A stretch of DNA of 64,000 bases from Alkalihalobacillus trypoxylicola (GCF_001590785.1 NZ_LTAO01000037.1:8800-72799); one strand, 5' to 3'; counted from the stretch's first letter, positions 46,369 to 56,010 are shown. A program made the numbers and translations. Notes: generated from the letters alone by a model not told the origin.

Positions 46369-46995
46369 TTAGTACCTAAAAACAATTTCTTGGTAGATAA
46401 CGCTTATAAAAGCTACAATTTGCTGAATTAAACTAAAGAAGAGCAAGCATAAAAATGCCATGAAAAAGATAGCGATTACCGTTAAAAATATCGTTAGTAC
46501 TGTTTTAGAAGGTGTGAATTGATGCACAGTCATATTGCCAATAAACAGTAAAAACAAGAACCAAATGATAGCAATGCTTTGCGAGAAATAAAAAAATGTA
46601 GCTTCTTGTAAAGAAATAAAATTACTTAACCAAATCCACGGAAAGTTAATAATGATTAATGGTGTTAATGAAAAACATGTAGATATAAATATCTCTACGA
46701 ATTTGCCCTCTCCATCCATTAAGGTTGTTAACGACCAGTTAGCGACACACCAAAATAATATTGGAATTAAAACATATATTACTTCTAGTAAACTATTCAT
46801 TTCTTCTGGATTGTATAAATTAACAACGAATCCACTATACTGACTGCTTAAAACGTTTGTCATAATAAGTAAAAACAGTATGACAAATGAAATAATTAAG
46901 TTAGTTCGAACGCTTCTTTCATATTTTAAATCCCAAAATCCTTCAAATGGATGTACGGTTAAATGCAAAGGGTATTTAACATGTTGATTATTCAA
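46369..46995 (-). CDS. Yip1-like multipass membrane protein
   Basis: The 208-residue protein has five to six hydrophobic segments (LIISFVILFLLIMTNVLSS and others) in the Yip1 domain pattern, beginning YPLHLTVHPFEGFWDLKYERS. GAGGGGTG lies 6 bases before a TTG at 46995, and the gene overlaps the NHL gene end by 8 bases. It is uncharacterised and sits between the NHL and DUF5696 genes, always on the same strand. Confidence 0.78.
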   Translation of the reverse strand: MNNQHVKYPLHLTVHPFEGFWDLKYERSVRTNLIISFVILFLLIMTNVLSSQYSGFVVNLYNPEEMNSLLEVIYVLIPILFWCVANWSLTTLMDGEGKFVEIFISTCFSLTPLIIINFPWIWLSNFISLQEATFFYFSQSIAIIWFLFLLFIGNMTVHQFTPSKTVLTIFLTVIAIFFMAFLCLLFFSLIQQIVAFISVIYQEIVFRY

Positions 46996-48448
46996 TAGAA
47001 ACACCCCTCTTTTTTAATCGTCTTTTTCTGAAAATAGAGAAAATAGTAAGCCCTCCAATAGTGACGATTGCTACAGTCATCACAGTAGAAAAATGCTCTC
47101 GTAACGTTTGATTCCGGTGTAATTGGTAAGCTTTAGAATAATTAGCTCTGTCCATGCTTTGGATGAAATGGTCAATCGCTCCCTCAAACTCGTCTTGCCT
47201 TAGCAAAGCTTTCCCAATACCGGTATAAGCAAACTCTAAATTAACATTCATATTAACTGCCTCTGCAAATAACTGATGAGCCCTTTCCTCATTACCTGTT
47301 TCATAGCTTTTGACTGCTTCATTTAATATTTGACCATATTCGGTCGTTGAAAAGATGGTTACCTCACCTAAAGCTCTATCAAGTACTAAAAATTGATCAG
47401 CATTTCTTTCAATAGCTATAGGTGTATGAAACTGTCCTACTTTATTTCCTATAGAACCAAATACATACATGAGATGACCATCACCATTATAGGTGAAAAT
47501 TCTACCTCTTCTTGCATCTAAAACAGAGTATATTTCGTGGTCAGCCACACTAATATCTATCATTCGAGAAGGACCAGCACTTTGTGTATAACGAATATCT
47601 CCTCTAGGGCTAAAATATCCTTCCCTCCGTAAAATATCATCTCCTCTTGCATTTAATTTTTTAATCATATCATCCGAATTATCGGCACTCGTTGCATAAA
47701 TAAAGCCTTTCTCATCAATATCTAAACTTGTGAATTCTGTTGGTACATACATGACCATCTGACTTCTTTGTTCCCGTGTGGCGAATCTTTTCCAAAGATA
47801 TTCGATCGGATCCACCCTTACTCTATTTGCACCAATAAAGGTCGTAAAATCTCCTTCAATACTAAATTCCATAAACCCATCAAAGACTCCATCAGCCATT
47901 ACAAATACTCTTTCTGCATAATCCACTACGACCTTAACCGGCAAAAAGGTAAAGGAATCATTTAATAATTCAGATTCAGGCTCATCAATCATTTTTACAA
48001 CATGATACGTTTCGTCAAAATGGATCACACGATTATTCCCCGTATCAGCTACAAAAATGTGACCGTCATCATTTACAAAAATTCCTTGTGGATTTGAGAA
48101 ATTCTGAGTAACTCCATCTAATTGAAAGGCATCCATCACTTCAACAAGATTATAATGTTCGTCTAAATGAATGATTCGATTATTACCAGAATCTAAAATA
48201 AATACTTGACCGTCCCTAGTTATATGCAAATCGTTAGGCTCATTAAGAGCTCCAACTCCCAAACTCTCACCGTCTATCAAATTAATGGCTTCATATGCAG
48301 CTGGCGCGGGAACTGACTCCTCCCAAAACGAATAGTTATAGGAAGGTGGATTTTGTGCATGGGTAGTCTCTCCCATACTTATCCATAAGACCATGACGGT
48401 AAGAAGAGAAATTATAACGTTCTGTAATCGATTCAAAATGAAATACAT
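46988..48448 (-). CDS. NHL-repeat protein with TPR and C-terminal membrane helix
   Basis: The 486-residue protein has an N-terminal signal peptide (LLTVMVLWISMGETTHA), NHL beta-propeller blades (DGQVFILDSGNNRIIHLD, DGHIFVADTGNNRVIHFD), a TPR-like region about 375-445 and a C-terminal membrane helix followed by RKRRLKKRG. It probably faces the outside with its propeller. It lies 11 bases after the permease gene and overlaps the Yip1-like gene. Role unknown. Confidence 0.82.
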   Translation of the reverse strand: MYFILNRLQNVIISLLTVMVLWISMGETTHAQNPPSYNYSFWEESVPAPAAYEAINLIDGESLGVGALNEPNDLHITRDGQVFILDSGNNRIIHLDEHYNLVEVMDAFQLDGVTQNFSNPQGIFVNDDGHIFVADTGNNRVIHFDETYHVVKMIDEPESELLNDSFTFLPVKVVVDYAERVFVMADGVFDGFMEFSIEGDFTTFIGANRVRVDPIEYLWKRFATREQRSQMVMYVPTEFTSLDIDEKGFIYATSADNSDDMIKKLNARGDDILRREGYFSPRGDIRYTQSAGPSRMIDISVADHEIYSVLDARRGRIFTYNGDGHLMYVFGSIGNKVGQFHTPIAIERNADQFLVLDRALGEVTIFSTTEYGQILNEAVKSYETGNEERAHQLFAEAVNMNVNLEFAYTGIGKALLRQDEFEGAIDHFIQSMDRANYSKAYQLHRNQTLREHFSTVMTVAIVTIGGLTIFSIFRKRRLKKRGVSIE

Positions 48449-48459
48449 CTCCCTTCTAC

Positions 48460-49335
48460 TTAATCTTTCATCCCAGAAGTCGACATAGTCTGAATAACTT
48501 TACTTTGGGAAACGATAAACAATGTAATAGGTACAATCATTAAAATTAAAGCAACCGCGGCTCCAACACCTGCTCTTGCAATTCCGCCTAAAGTAATTTG
48601 CTCTAAAGCATAATTTAACGTTTTTAATTCTTCACTATAAACAAAATCCCCACCATTTGTTCCCCATAGAACAGGAAATTGCAAAATTAATAAGGTAAGC
48701 CATGCTGGCCTAACATTTGGCATGACAATCGTCCAGAATATTCGATATTCACTTGCTCCATCTATTTTTGCCGCTTCAAGCATTGAGTCTGGAAGCTGTT
48801 CCATAAATTGCTTCATAATAAACAACCCTAACGGAAAAGCCAAAGCAGGAATAATTAAGGAAGCATGTGTATCAATCCAACCGAGTAACGACATCACCAT
48901 GTAGTTCGGTATTGCCGTTACATGTGGTGAAAACATAAGAGATAAAACCACAATAGAAAAGATCATTTTAGAGCCAGGAAATTTATATTTTGCTAATGGA
49001 TAAGCTGCCATTGAAGCTAAAATAATATGTCCAACTGTTCCTAGTAAGGTAATTATGATTGTATTAGCAAAATACCTTGATAGAGGAACCCAAGAATCTC
49101 CCATCACCGCTACTAAATCAAAGAAATTATCTAATGTTGGATTTCTCACAAAAAATCTCGGTGGAAAAATAAATAATTCATCTAATGGCTTGAAGGCATT
49201 ATTAATGGCATAAACTAATGGAATAGCCATAAATACACCAAAAATAGCAAGTAGCATAAAAAGCATAATAGTAACAGGTAGGGAACGATTTAATTTCTTT
49301 TTTATAATTCGTCGTTTTTTAGTTTTAAAAACCAA
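48460..49335 (-). CDS. Carbohydrate ABC transporter permease (MalG-type)
   Basis: The 291-residue permease has six membrane spans and the EAA loop MLEAAKIDGASEYRIFWTIVMPNVRPAW. TTG start with AGGTA about 9 bases upstream. It is the second subunit of the 48.5-50.3 kb permease pair, adjacent to its partner with only two bases between. Confidence 0.9.
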   Translation of the reverse strand: MVFKTKKRRIIKKKLNRSLPVTIMLFMLLAIFGVFMAIPLVYAINNAFKPLDELFIFPPRFFVRNPTLDNFFDLVAVMGDSWVPLSRYFANTIIITLLGTVGHIILASMAAYPLAKYKFPGSKMIFSIVVLSLMFSPHVTAIPNYMVMSLLGWIDTHASLIIPALAFPLGLFIMKQFMEQLPDSMLEAAKIDGASEYRIFWTIVMPNVRPAWLTLLILQFPVLWGTNGGDFVYSEELKTLNYALEQITLGGIARAGVGAAVALILMIVPITLFIVSQSKVIQTMSTSGMKD

Positions 49336-49337
49336 TT

Positions 49338-50297
49338 TTAAGTACCTACCTTTCTAAGCACTTTTTGCACCAATAAATTAGTACTAACCATAATTATGAA
49401 TAAAATGGTTGCAATCGCCGAAGCATATCCCATTTCAAATCGGATCGTTCCAAAGTCTATTAAGTGTGTCACTACTGTGTGCGCTGCATAGTTTACACTT
49501 GGAAACCCTGCTAATGCCATTGAAATATCAGCTACAGCAAATGCCATTGTTATTTGTAGAACTGAACCTAGTAATAATTGAGGCTTCATTGACGGCAAAG
49601 TAATATACCAAAGCTCTTGCCACCTATTTTTAATTCCATCCATTGCTCCTGCCTCAACTAAAGACCGATCAATCGTTTGTAGACCGGCGATAAAGACCAA
49701 GAAACTCGTTCCTAAACTGAGCCATAATTGTACAAGTATTACTACCCATAGAACATATTGTTCATCCCGTAACCATTGTATGGGCTCTAACAAAAAACCG
49801 GTCTGCATTAAAAAACCATTTAGGTATCCGTACGTATCTCCCGAGAATATAATTAACCAAATAAAAAATACATTTCCCGAAATAGAAGGAGCATAGAAAA
49901 TGACTGTCATAAACGCTCTCACTTTTGGTGAAAGCTCATTTATAATCCAAGCAAATAAGAAGCAGGCAATATAACTTACTGGACCTGTAATCGCAGCAAA
50001 GATGAGTGTATTTTTTAAAGCAATCATAAAAATATCGTCATTTAAAAATAGTCTTGAATAATTTTCCCAACCAACAAATGTTGGCAGCTCCAACATATTA
50101 AATGAGAAAAAGCTAAGAAATAAAGAAACCATTACTGGAACAATTGTAAATAAAGTAAAAATAATCATATAAGGAGCCATTAAAATATAATAATGCTTTC
50201 CTCGTTTTAACTCCTTTTTAAATTTACTCCATCTTGTTTCCTTATTTGGATAGATTATATTTTCCGTTGGTTGTTCTATTGGCTTTAATGCCATCAT
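49338..50297 (-). CDS. Carbohydrate ABC transporter permease (MalF-type)
   Basis: The 319-residue permease has MAPYMIIFTLFTIVPVMVSLFLSFFSF and the EAA loop LVEAGAMDGIKNRWQELWYITLPSMKPQ. GGAGG stands 5 bases before the ATG at 50297; a GTG at 50303 overlaps it. It is placed right after the large solute-binding protein gene (14 bases), so the three form an importer unit. Confidence 0.9.
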   Translation of the reverse strand: MMALKPIEQPTENIIYPNKETRWSKFKKELKRGKHYYILMAPYMIIFTLFTIVPVMVSLFLSFFSFNMLELPTFVGWENYSRLFLNDDIFMIALKNTLIFAAITGPVSYIACFLFAWIINELSPKVRAFMTVIFYAPSISGNVFFIWLIIFSGDTYGYLNGFLMQTGFLLEPIQWLRDEQYVLWVVILVQLWLSLGTSFLVFIAGLQTIDRSLVEAGAMDGIKNRWQELWYITLPSMKPQLLLGSVLQITMAFAVADISMALAGFPSVNYAAHTVVTHLIDFGTIRFEMGYASAIATILFIIMVSTNLLVQKVLRKVGT

Positions 50298-50311
50298 CCC
50301 CACCTCCTATC

Positions 50312-53218
50312 CTAATAGGGTAAATTAAATTCTTTTCTTTTAATTTCAATTTCGTCGTTAATATAACGAATATAGTCAGCCAATGCTTCTCGAGGGTTTT
50401 CATTTGCATTTACAACTCTTCTAAAAGCATTATCTAAATGTCTTCCGGTAAAATAACCACCTGGTACTTGCGGAATTCCTTGTACCCATTGCCATTGTGT
50501 TTCTAAATTTTGATAATCCTCAACTGGCCAAGGTAATTCTTCTAAAGCCTCTATATTAGCCGTAGGATATCGAGCTGCCTCACCAAGTAAGCTTTCCATC
50601 TCTCTACCAAAATAAATTTGGGTTTCTCTTTCCGTCCACCATTTCAGAAATTCCCATGATTCATCTTTTTGGTCTGAATTTTCGAGGATCATGACTGCAG
50701 TCGATGAACTAGAGACATTATGGCTTATTTGCCCATTTTCTAATTCTGTTCCTGGCACTAATGTAAATTCCCATAACCCTCTAATTTCAGGTGCTAGCAC
50801 AGATAACATATTATAGGTAGCATAATCTGCTATACCGATTGGCATCTCTCCTACCCTAAAACGGTTAGGGAAGTCAGCCATTAATGGAAATTTATAATTC
50901 GTATAAAATTGAGTCCATTGATTGAAGGCTTCTATAGAAATCTCTGAATCTAATGCGCTAGCCTTTTGATCTTCTTGATAAAATTCACCATTATTTTGAT
51001 AAAGAAGCATACTAAAAGCTGGATTAGGCCCAATCACTGTATTTCCTTCAGCCATAGGATCATCAATTTGCAAATAAAACTCTAAATTGTTTCTCTGTAA
51101 AACAGAAATCATGCTGTAGACATCCTCCCATGTTTCTGGCACCTCTAAATTCAACTCTTCTAGAATGTCTTTTCGATAGAAAAGGACAGGAAACATTTGT
51201 GTTTCTGGCAATGCAAACACCCCGTTATTAAATCGATAGGGAAGAATTGCGCTCTCACGAAAGCGCTCCGTCACATCGTTAAAATCATCAAAGCCAGACA
51301 AATCAGCGGCCGCATTTCTCATTGCATAATTAACCGGAACATCTTCTCCTATTTGCAAAGCAACATCTGGTCCTTCGTCAGCTAAAGTTGCTGGCAATAA
51401 AATATTGGCTGGTACCAGTCTTAAGTTAACGGATATACCCGTTTCAGAAGTAAAAGTATCATCAATTAAAGCCTTTAAAATTTGTGCCTGATCTCGACCA
51501 GTAGTAATCCACACTGTAATTGATTCATCGAGCATATCTGTATTGCCAATACTGTCATAATCTTCTGTATAAGAAGCAAAAAACGCACCAATTTCATGCT
51601 TGGTTCTTTCTAATACGTTTGCCTCTGCTTTTGGTAGTTCCTCACCAGGAGACGAAATCACTAAATAATCTAATGTTAACGGTTGCTCTCGAACCGTTTG
51701 TAGCCAAGTTCCAAGTCCACCGACATTTAATTTATACGTATCTAGTCTTCTTGCAATCGTATGAGGATTTTTCACCATATCCTCCAACTGAACGACTGTG
51801 GAATGAAGAACAGCAACCTTATCACTTCTTTCACCAGTAGTTGCTTCCAAGTAATCAGCTACACTTCTAATCGTCTCTGCTTGCTCTGTAAAAACGTCTA
51901 GCATATCTGGAATTCTTCTTTCTAGTTGGTAATCTCTTAATGGATCAGGAGTATTGGATGTAATCATTAATATTTTTCTATACATCTCATTTAGCTCTAA
52001 TACAGAAGACTCAATGGTTCTTAATAAAGGAGCTATATCCCCTAATGTCACCATCATCCTTATTTGGTTGGTCCCTTCTTTTAAATGGAATAAATAAGGC
52101 TCTTCCTCGGTTCCTAAAACATCATTTTGCCAATTTAAATTATAATTAAATCGAATTAAATTCATTTCCTGAAATGGCTGTTCCCCATTAATCATAATGC
52201 TTCTTGTGGAATAGACTCCTCGAAGTAAATCTTGCTTTCGTTTAAAAGCAATCTGATAAAGCCCTTCCTCCTCTACCTCAACTTCCCATTCAATCCATTG
52301 ACCTGGCTGCTTCCAATTAACTCCACCAATCGTGTTGATTCTCAATTTAGAAACATGATAAGGCTCTACTGTGGGGCTTGAACGATCTGCTAAAGGAAAT
52401 AATGTAGGAGAGGACTTCCTGATGGCATCTTCGGCTTGAACTTTAATAAATTGTCCTTGTGTTGCTTCAATGCCTTCATCTTGATAATCCTGTTTTACTT
52501 CTTCATAGGATTTAGCAGGTACATGCTGATAGAATTCAATATAATCAATGACCATAGGTTCACGTTTTGATACAAACGTTATTTCTTGATTTCCTTCTTC
52601 AAAATGAAAAAAATATGGTTCATTAAAATATCCGTTGCTATCAATAAAAGGAGTGGTTAGCCATTCTGGTTGCTCTACCTGCCTAGGGCGTAATTCATTA
52701 TCTCGGTTATCCTTAATTATTTCGTCGTTTTCATTTCCCCAAACTCGATCAAAGAGAATAAAATCCGCACCATTAAAAGGAACTTCTCCATTTATACGAA
52801 TCTCTCTTTCTATAGCTGATGACTTACCCTCCATTGGATAATAATGAATTCTCACATTATATAATCCTGACTCTTCAACCGGAACATTCCAGGTAATCGT
52901 TCCTTGTTCAGGAGTAAGAACAGCCTTACCATCCAACCCTTCAAAATCATCAAAAATTTGAAATCCTTCACCATCACTCTCTATATAATTTTCTCCTTCA
53001 ATTCTTATCGTGGTTTCTGGCTTTTTTGCAGAAGAATGCAAATCTAAATAATGCTCGTAACTGTCTTCATTACTATCATTAATGACAGCAGTAAATTCAG
53101 CCAATCCATGATTAGATATTGGTTTAGCAGAATTAATAGAATGTAAAATGATTAGTGAAGAAAGTAGTATCACAATATATAAAGGGATACGTACATATTT
53201 GTTTTTCAATATGTACAA
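50312..53218 (-). CDS. Membrane-anchored solute-binding protein with tandem carbohydrate-binding-like domains
   Basis: The 968-residue protein has an N-terminal membrane anchor (LYIVILLSSLIIL), then two CBM35/CBM6-like beta-sandwich domains (TTIRIEGENYIES...WNVPVEESGLYNVRIHYYP and FIKVQAEDAIRKS...WEVEVEEEGLYQIAFKRK), a helical stretch, and a C-terminal family 1 solute-binding domain from about residue 560 (ESITVWITTGRDQAQ, GPDVALQIGEDVP, PVLFYRKDILEELNLEVPETWEDV). GGAGG lies 8 bases before a TTG at 53218; the ATG at 53248 precedes the Shine-Dalgarno. The fusion suggests capture of polymer-bound sugars. Confidence 0.85.
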   Translation of the reverse strand: MYILKNKYVRIPLYIVILLSSLIILHSINSAKPISNHGLAEFTAVINDSNEDSYEHYLDLHSSAKKPETTIRIEGENYIESDGEGFQIFDDFEGLDGKAVLTPEQGTITWNVPVEESGLYNVRIHYYPMEGKSSAIEREIRINGEVPFNGADFILFDRVWGNENDEIIKDNRDNELRPRQVEQPEWLTTPFIDSNGYFNEPYFFHFEEGNQEITFVSKREPMVIDYIEFYQHVPAKSYEEVKQDYQDEGIEATQGQFIKVQAEDAIRKSSPTLFPLADRSSPTVEPYHVSKLRINTIGGVNWKQPGQWIEWEVEVEEEGLYQIAFKRKQDLLRGVYSTRSIMINGEQPFQEMNLIRFNYNLNWQNDVLGTEEEPYLFHLKEGTNQIRMMVTLGDIAPLLRTIESSVLELNEMYRKILMITSNTPDPLRDYQLERRIPDMLDVFTEQAETIRSVADYLEATTGERSDKVAVLHSTVVQLEDMVKNPHTIARRLDTYKLNVGGLGTWLQTVREQPLTLDYLVISSPGEELPKAEANVLERTKHEIGAFFASYTEDYDSIGNTDMLDESITVWITTGRDQAQILKALIDDTFTSETGISVNLRLVPANILLPATLADEGPDVALQIGEDVPVNYAMRNAAADLSGFDDFNDVTERFRESAILPYRFNNGVFALPETQMFPVLFYRKDILEELNLEVPETWEDVYSMISVLQRNNLEFYLQIDDPMAEGNTVIGPNPAFSMLLYQNNGEFYQEDQKASALDSEISIEAFNQWTQFYTNYKFPLMADFPNRFRVGEMPIGIADYATYNMLSVLAPEIRGLWEFTLVPGTELENGQISHNVSSSSTAVMILENSDQKDESWEFLKWWTERETQIYFGREMESLLGEAARYPTANIEALEELPWPVEDYQNLETQWQWVQGIPQVPGGYFTGRHLDNAFRRVVNANENPREALADYIRYINDEIEIKRKEFNLPY

Positions 53219-53482
53219 TTTTCTCTCCTCCTTCAGCTGAGTTTTCATTTTTCAAAACCTTTTCGTTAAATGCAATTAAACATTAAAGAAATAGACCTTC
53301 TAAGAACTGTTGGTTTATGTAACTGTAATAGGAGCTTTATTTATTACTAGTTTAACTATCTTTCGATTGAAAATTTCTCACTTCGTTTTCTAGGTTATAG
53401 AATGAGAGGAAAGGGACAGATTAGTCTAAAAACTACTTATCTATCCCTATTTCTCATTAATATTAGCTTCATCTAATTAGAA

Positions 53483-54859
53483 TTATTCACTCTGTTGAAA
53501 AACCTCATCAATAGCAGCTTGATAGGAATCTTTATACATTTCAACAACAGTTGATACTGAAGTTCCTTCTAATAATTCAGCTTCTAAAGCATAATAATCT
53601 AAATTTGGATAGGTAAAATGATCTAATACGAGTAAATTGTTGGTTACTAAACGAGCATTTTCGATATCCTCTTCATTTGTAAAATTAGATTCATAGCTAG
53701 CCTGGCCTGGGTAGTCATAGATAGAATCTATATCATTAATTTTTTCCCATATATACATAAGCTGCTCTGGATTCTCCACGCTTTTAGGTATGGTTAAAGC
53801 TTGAAATAGCGCTTCATACGTATAGTATTCTGTTACACTTGGCCCTTTTGGAAAGGGTACAAAACCTAAGTCATATTCTGGCATATCTGTTTGGAAGCCA
53901 TTAAATTCATAAAGTGCTCCAGAGTACATTAAAGTATTTCCCTGTCTAAAAAATTGACTTGGCTCTGTCCAATCTCCACCTTCTGTCGGACGTGAAACTT
54001 GTTCACTTACCATTCTTGAAACCATATTTAATGCTTCAACTGTTGCCGAATCATCCAAATTTTGCTGGTCGTCAACGGTTAAAGATGTATTATTAGAAGC
54101 TAAAAACCTTTCGAGCATACCGCGATTTGCAATTCCCCATGTATCGACTGTTCCATCATTATTTGTATCTTGATTGGCCTCAAGAGCTACATCTATAAAA
54201 GTATCCCAATTCCAATTATCTTCATCTACATAATCTTGGAGCGATTTCATTCCTAATTCATTCAATAGCGTTCGATTATAAAAGATTCCCTGGACTATAT
54301 TTGAACGGTCTTCTGTAAAACCGTATCCACGACCTTCGAATGTGTACAAATCATTTGTAACAGCTTGATTAAACACATTTTCATTTTGGGTATATTCATC
54401 TATAGGCCATAATAAATCTTGTTGAACAAGAGTTGGAACTGTATACGTTTTACCTAAACGCACAATATCTCCAATCGGCTCACCCGCTAATAAAGATGCC
54501 GTAACTCTTTGTTGGTATTCTCCATAATCGATTGCTACATATTCTATTTCGAAATTATGCTTCTCCATCAGCTTTTCTAAATTTTTCTTCCTTTCAATAC
54601 TATCTGGATTATCTTCACCAATTGTCATATCCCACCAAGAAACCACTTTAATGGTTTTACCACCTAAATCAAAATCCATCTCTGGTGTTCGATTTACTTG
54701 CTCGATATCCTCTGTATTTTCTTCTTCAGTTTCTTCAAGGATTTCCTCTTGATTTTCATCTTCATCAACAACCTCTTCTGAAGTATTCGTTGATTCATTA
54801 CCACATGCAGCCAACAAAATTAAAAATAAACTAATAATAAGTACAAAGCACCTTCTCAT
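53483..54859 (-). CDS. Extracellular solute-binding lipoprotein, family 1
   Basis: The 458-residue sugar-binding protein has lipobox LLAAC (Cys19), an acidic linker to about 55, and the SBP fold (TIKVVSWWDMTIGEDN, YVAIDYGEYQQRVTASLLAGEPIGDIVRLG). GGGGGA stands 5 bases before the ATG. A cre-like site lies about 48 bases upstream. It is divergent from the orphan AraC-type regulator and likely serves one of the permease pairs. Confidence 0.9.
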   Translation of the reverse strand: MRRCFVLIISLFLILLAACGNESTNTSEEVVDEDENQEEILEETEEENTEDIEQVNRTPEMDFDLGGKTIKVVSWWDMTIGEDNPDSIERKKNLEKLMEKHNFEIEYVAIDYGEYQQRVTASLLAGEPIGDIVRLGKTYTVPTLVQQDLLWPIDEYTQNENVFNQAVTNDLYTFEGRGYGFTEDRSNIVQGIFYNRTLLNELGMKSLQDYVDEDNWNWDTFIDVALEANQDTNNDGTVDTWGIANRGMLERFLASNNTSLTVDDQQNLDDSATVEALNMVSRMVSEQVSRPTEGGDWTEPSQFFRQGNTLMYSGALYEFNGFQTDMPEYDLGFVPFPKGPSVTEYYTYEALFQALTIPKSVENPEQLMYIWEKINDIDSIYDYPGQASYESNFTNEEDIENARLVTNNLLVLDHFTYPNLDYYALEAELLEGTSVSTVVEMYKDSYQAAIDEVFQQSE

Positions 54860-55251
54860 TCATATCCCCCGTTTCTTATTATGTTTAATGCAAATGATTA
54901 CTCATAATATAGCGCTTACATTAATTATGTAACAACCTGTGAGACATTAGCTTTTAGACCTGTCTAATTCTATTTCTCTTGTAATGTAAACGTTTTCTTA
55001 AGAGGTCATATCTAAGATATATAGAGGATTGTATCCTTTCTAAAGAATTGCTCTCTTTAGGACCTCTGAACCTTCTTTCTGAGGGATTTTTTTCCAAATA
55101 ATTTAGTATGATTGGAAAAATATAAATATTTGTGAGAAATATAAAAAAAAGCACGTTTTTTTATAGGTGGTTTATTTTATACAATTAAATTAAAGTATAT
55201 ATTTTTGTAATTTTTATAATATACAGATAATTAATAAGGGGGCATACTTAT
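54860..55251. other. Divergent promoter region of solute-binding protein and AraC regulator
   Basis: This 392-base gap holds the promoters of both divergent genes, with the cre-like site at 54907-54920. A 66-codon minus-strand ORF (54954-55154) lacks an RBS and is not coding. Otherwise only AT-rich sequence. Confidence 0.55.
54907..54920 (-). promoter_or_regulatory. Catabolite-responsive element (CcpA/cre-like)
   Basis: TGTAAGCGCTATAT on the minus strand matches 12 of 14 positions of TGWNANCGNTNWCA. It lies about 48 bases upstream of the solute-binding protein gene, fitting glucose repression. Confidence 0.5.
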
Positions 55252-56010
55252 ATGTACAAAGTTTTATTAGTTGATTCAGATATTGAATCTAGAAAACGTT
55301 TAAATGAAACGATTTACTGGGAGCACTTTGGCTTTCAATTAGAAGATTATGCTGAAACAATGAAACAAGCATTATCCCTTTATCACAAAAATAATTATGC
55401 AGTCATTTTTATTAATTTATCTCCATTAAATGAGAAAGGAATACGACTTTGTGAACGTATTAGATTGGACAGCCAAATCCCTATAATCCTGTTTGGTGGT
55501 AGTAGAGATTTTAATTTTGTTAAACGAGTAATCAATCTTCAAATTACTGAATATCTAGTAGAACCTGTACGATATAGCGACCTAGTCTCCAGTCTTCTTA
55601 GAGTTAAAAGAAGTTTAGATCGTTCAAGAGATCATTCCTTAGTAAGCCATAAACGAAAACCTGTATCACACAAGAAGGTTTCAAATATTATTGATGAAAT
55701 CAAAGAGTACGTCGAGAAATCCATTCATGAAAATATCACATTAAAGGAAATATCAGATAGCCTCCATTACAATTGCTCATATTTAGGTCAGAAATTTAAA
55801 AATCACGAGAAAATGACTTTTCATCAATATCTTCTAAAGCAACGAATGGAAAAAGCTAAATTCCTACTCGACCATACCGATATGAGGATATATGAAGTAG
55901 CAAATGAAGTAGGATACACAGATTTAGATTGGTTTTACAAAAAATTTAAATTGCATACAGGTGTAAGCGCTTCCAACTATCGTAAGAAATTAGAGGTTTT
56001 GAGCAGCTAA
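55252..56010 (+). CDS. Orphan AraC-type regulator with degenerate receiver domain
   Basis: The 252-residue protein has a receiver-like domain (residues 1-115) in which the phosphoacceptor Asp is replaced by Asn55 (VIFINLSP) and the conserved Lys by Glu (EYLVEPV), followed by a C-terminal AraC helix-turn-helix (ITLKEISDSLHYNCSYLGQKFKN and VANEVGYTDLDWFYKKFKL). No kinase is adjacent. GGGGG precedes the ATG. It probably acts without phosphorylation. It is divergent from the solute-binding protein gene and may control it. Confidence 0.88.
   Translation: MYKVLLVDSDIESRKRLNETIYWEHFGFQLEDYAETMKQALSLYHKNNYAVIFINLSPLNEKGIRLCERIRLDSQIPIILFGGSRDFNFVKRVINLQITEYLVEPVRYSDLVSSLLRVKRSLDRSRDHSLVSHKRKPVSHKKVSNIIDEIKEYVEKSIHENITLKEISDSLHYNCSYLGQKFKNHEKMTFHQYLLKQRMEKAKFLLDHTDMRIYEVANEVGYTDLDWFYKKFKLHTGVSASNYRKKLEVLSS

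Noticed and set aside
54954..55154. 66-codon minus-strand ORF in the divergent promoter region
   Set aside because: No ribosome binding site and sequence composition typical of AT-rich promoter DNA.
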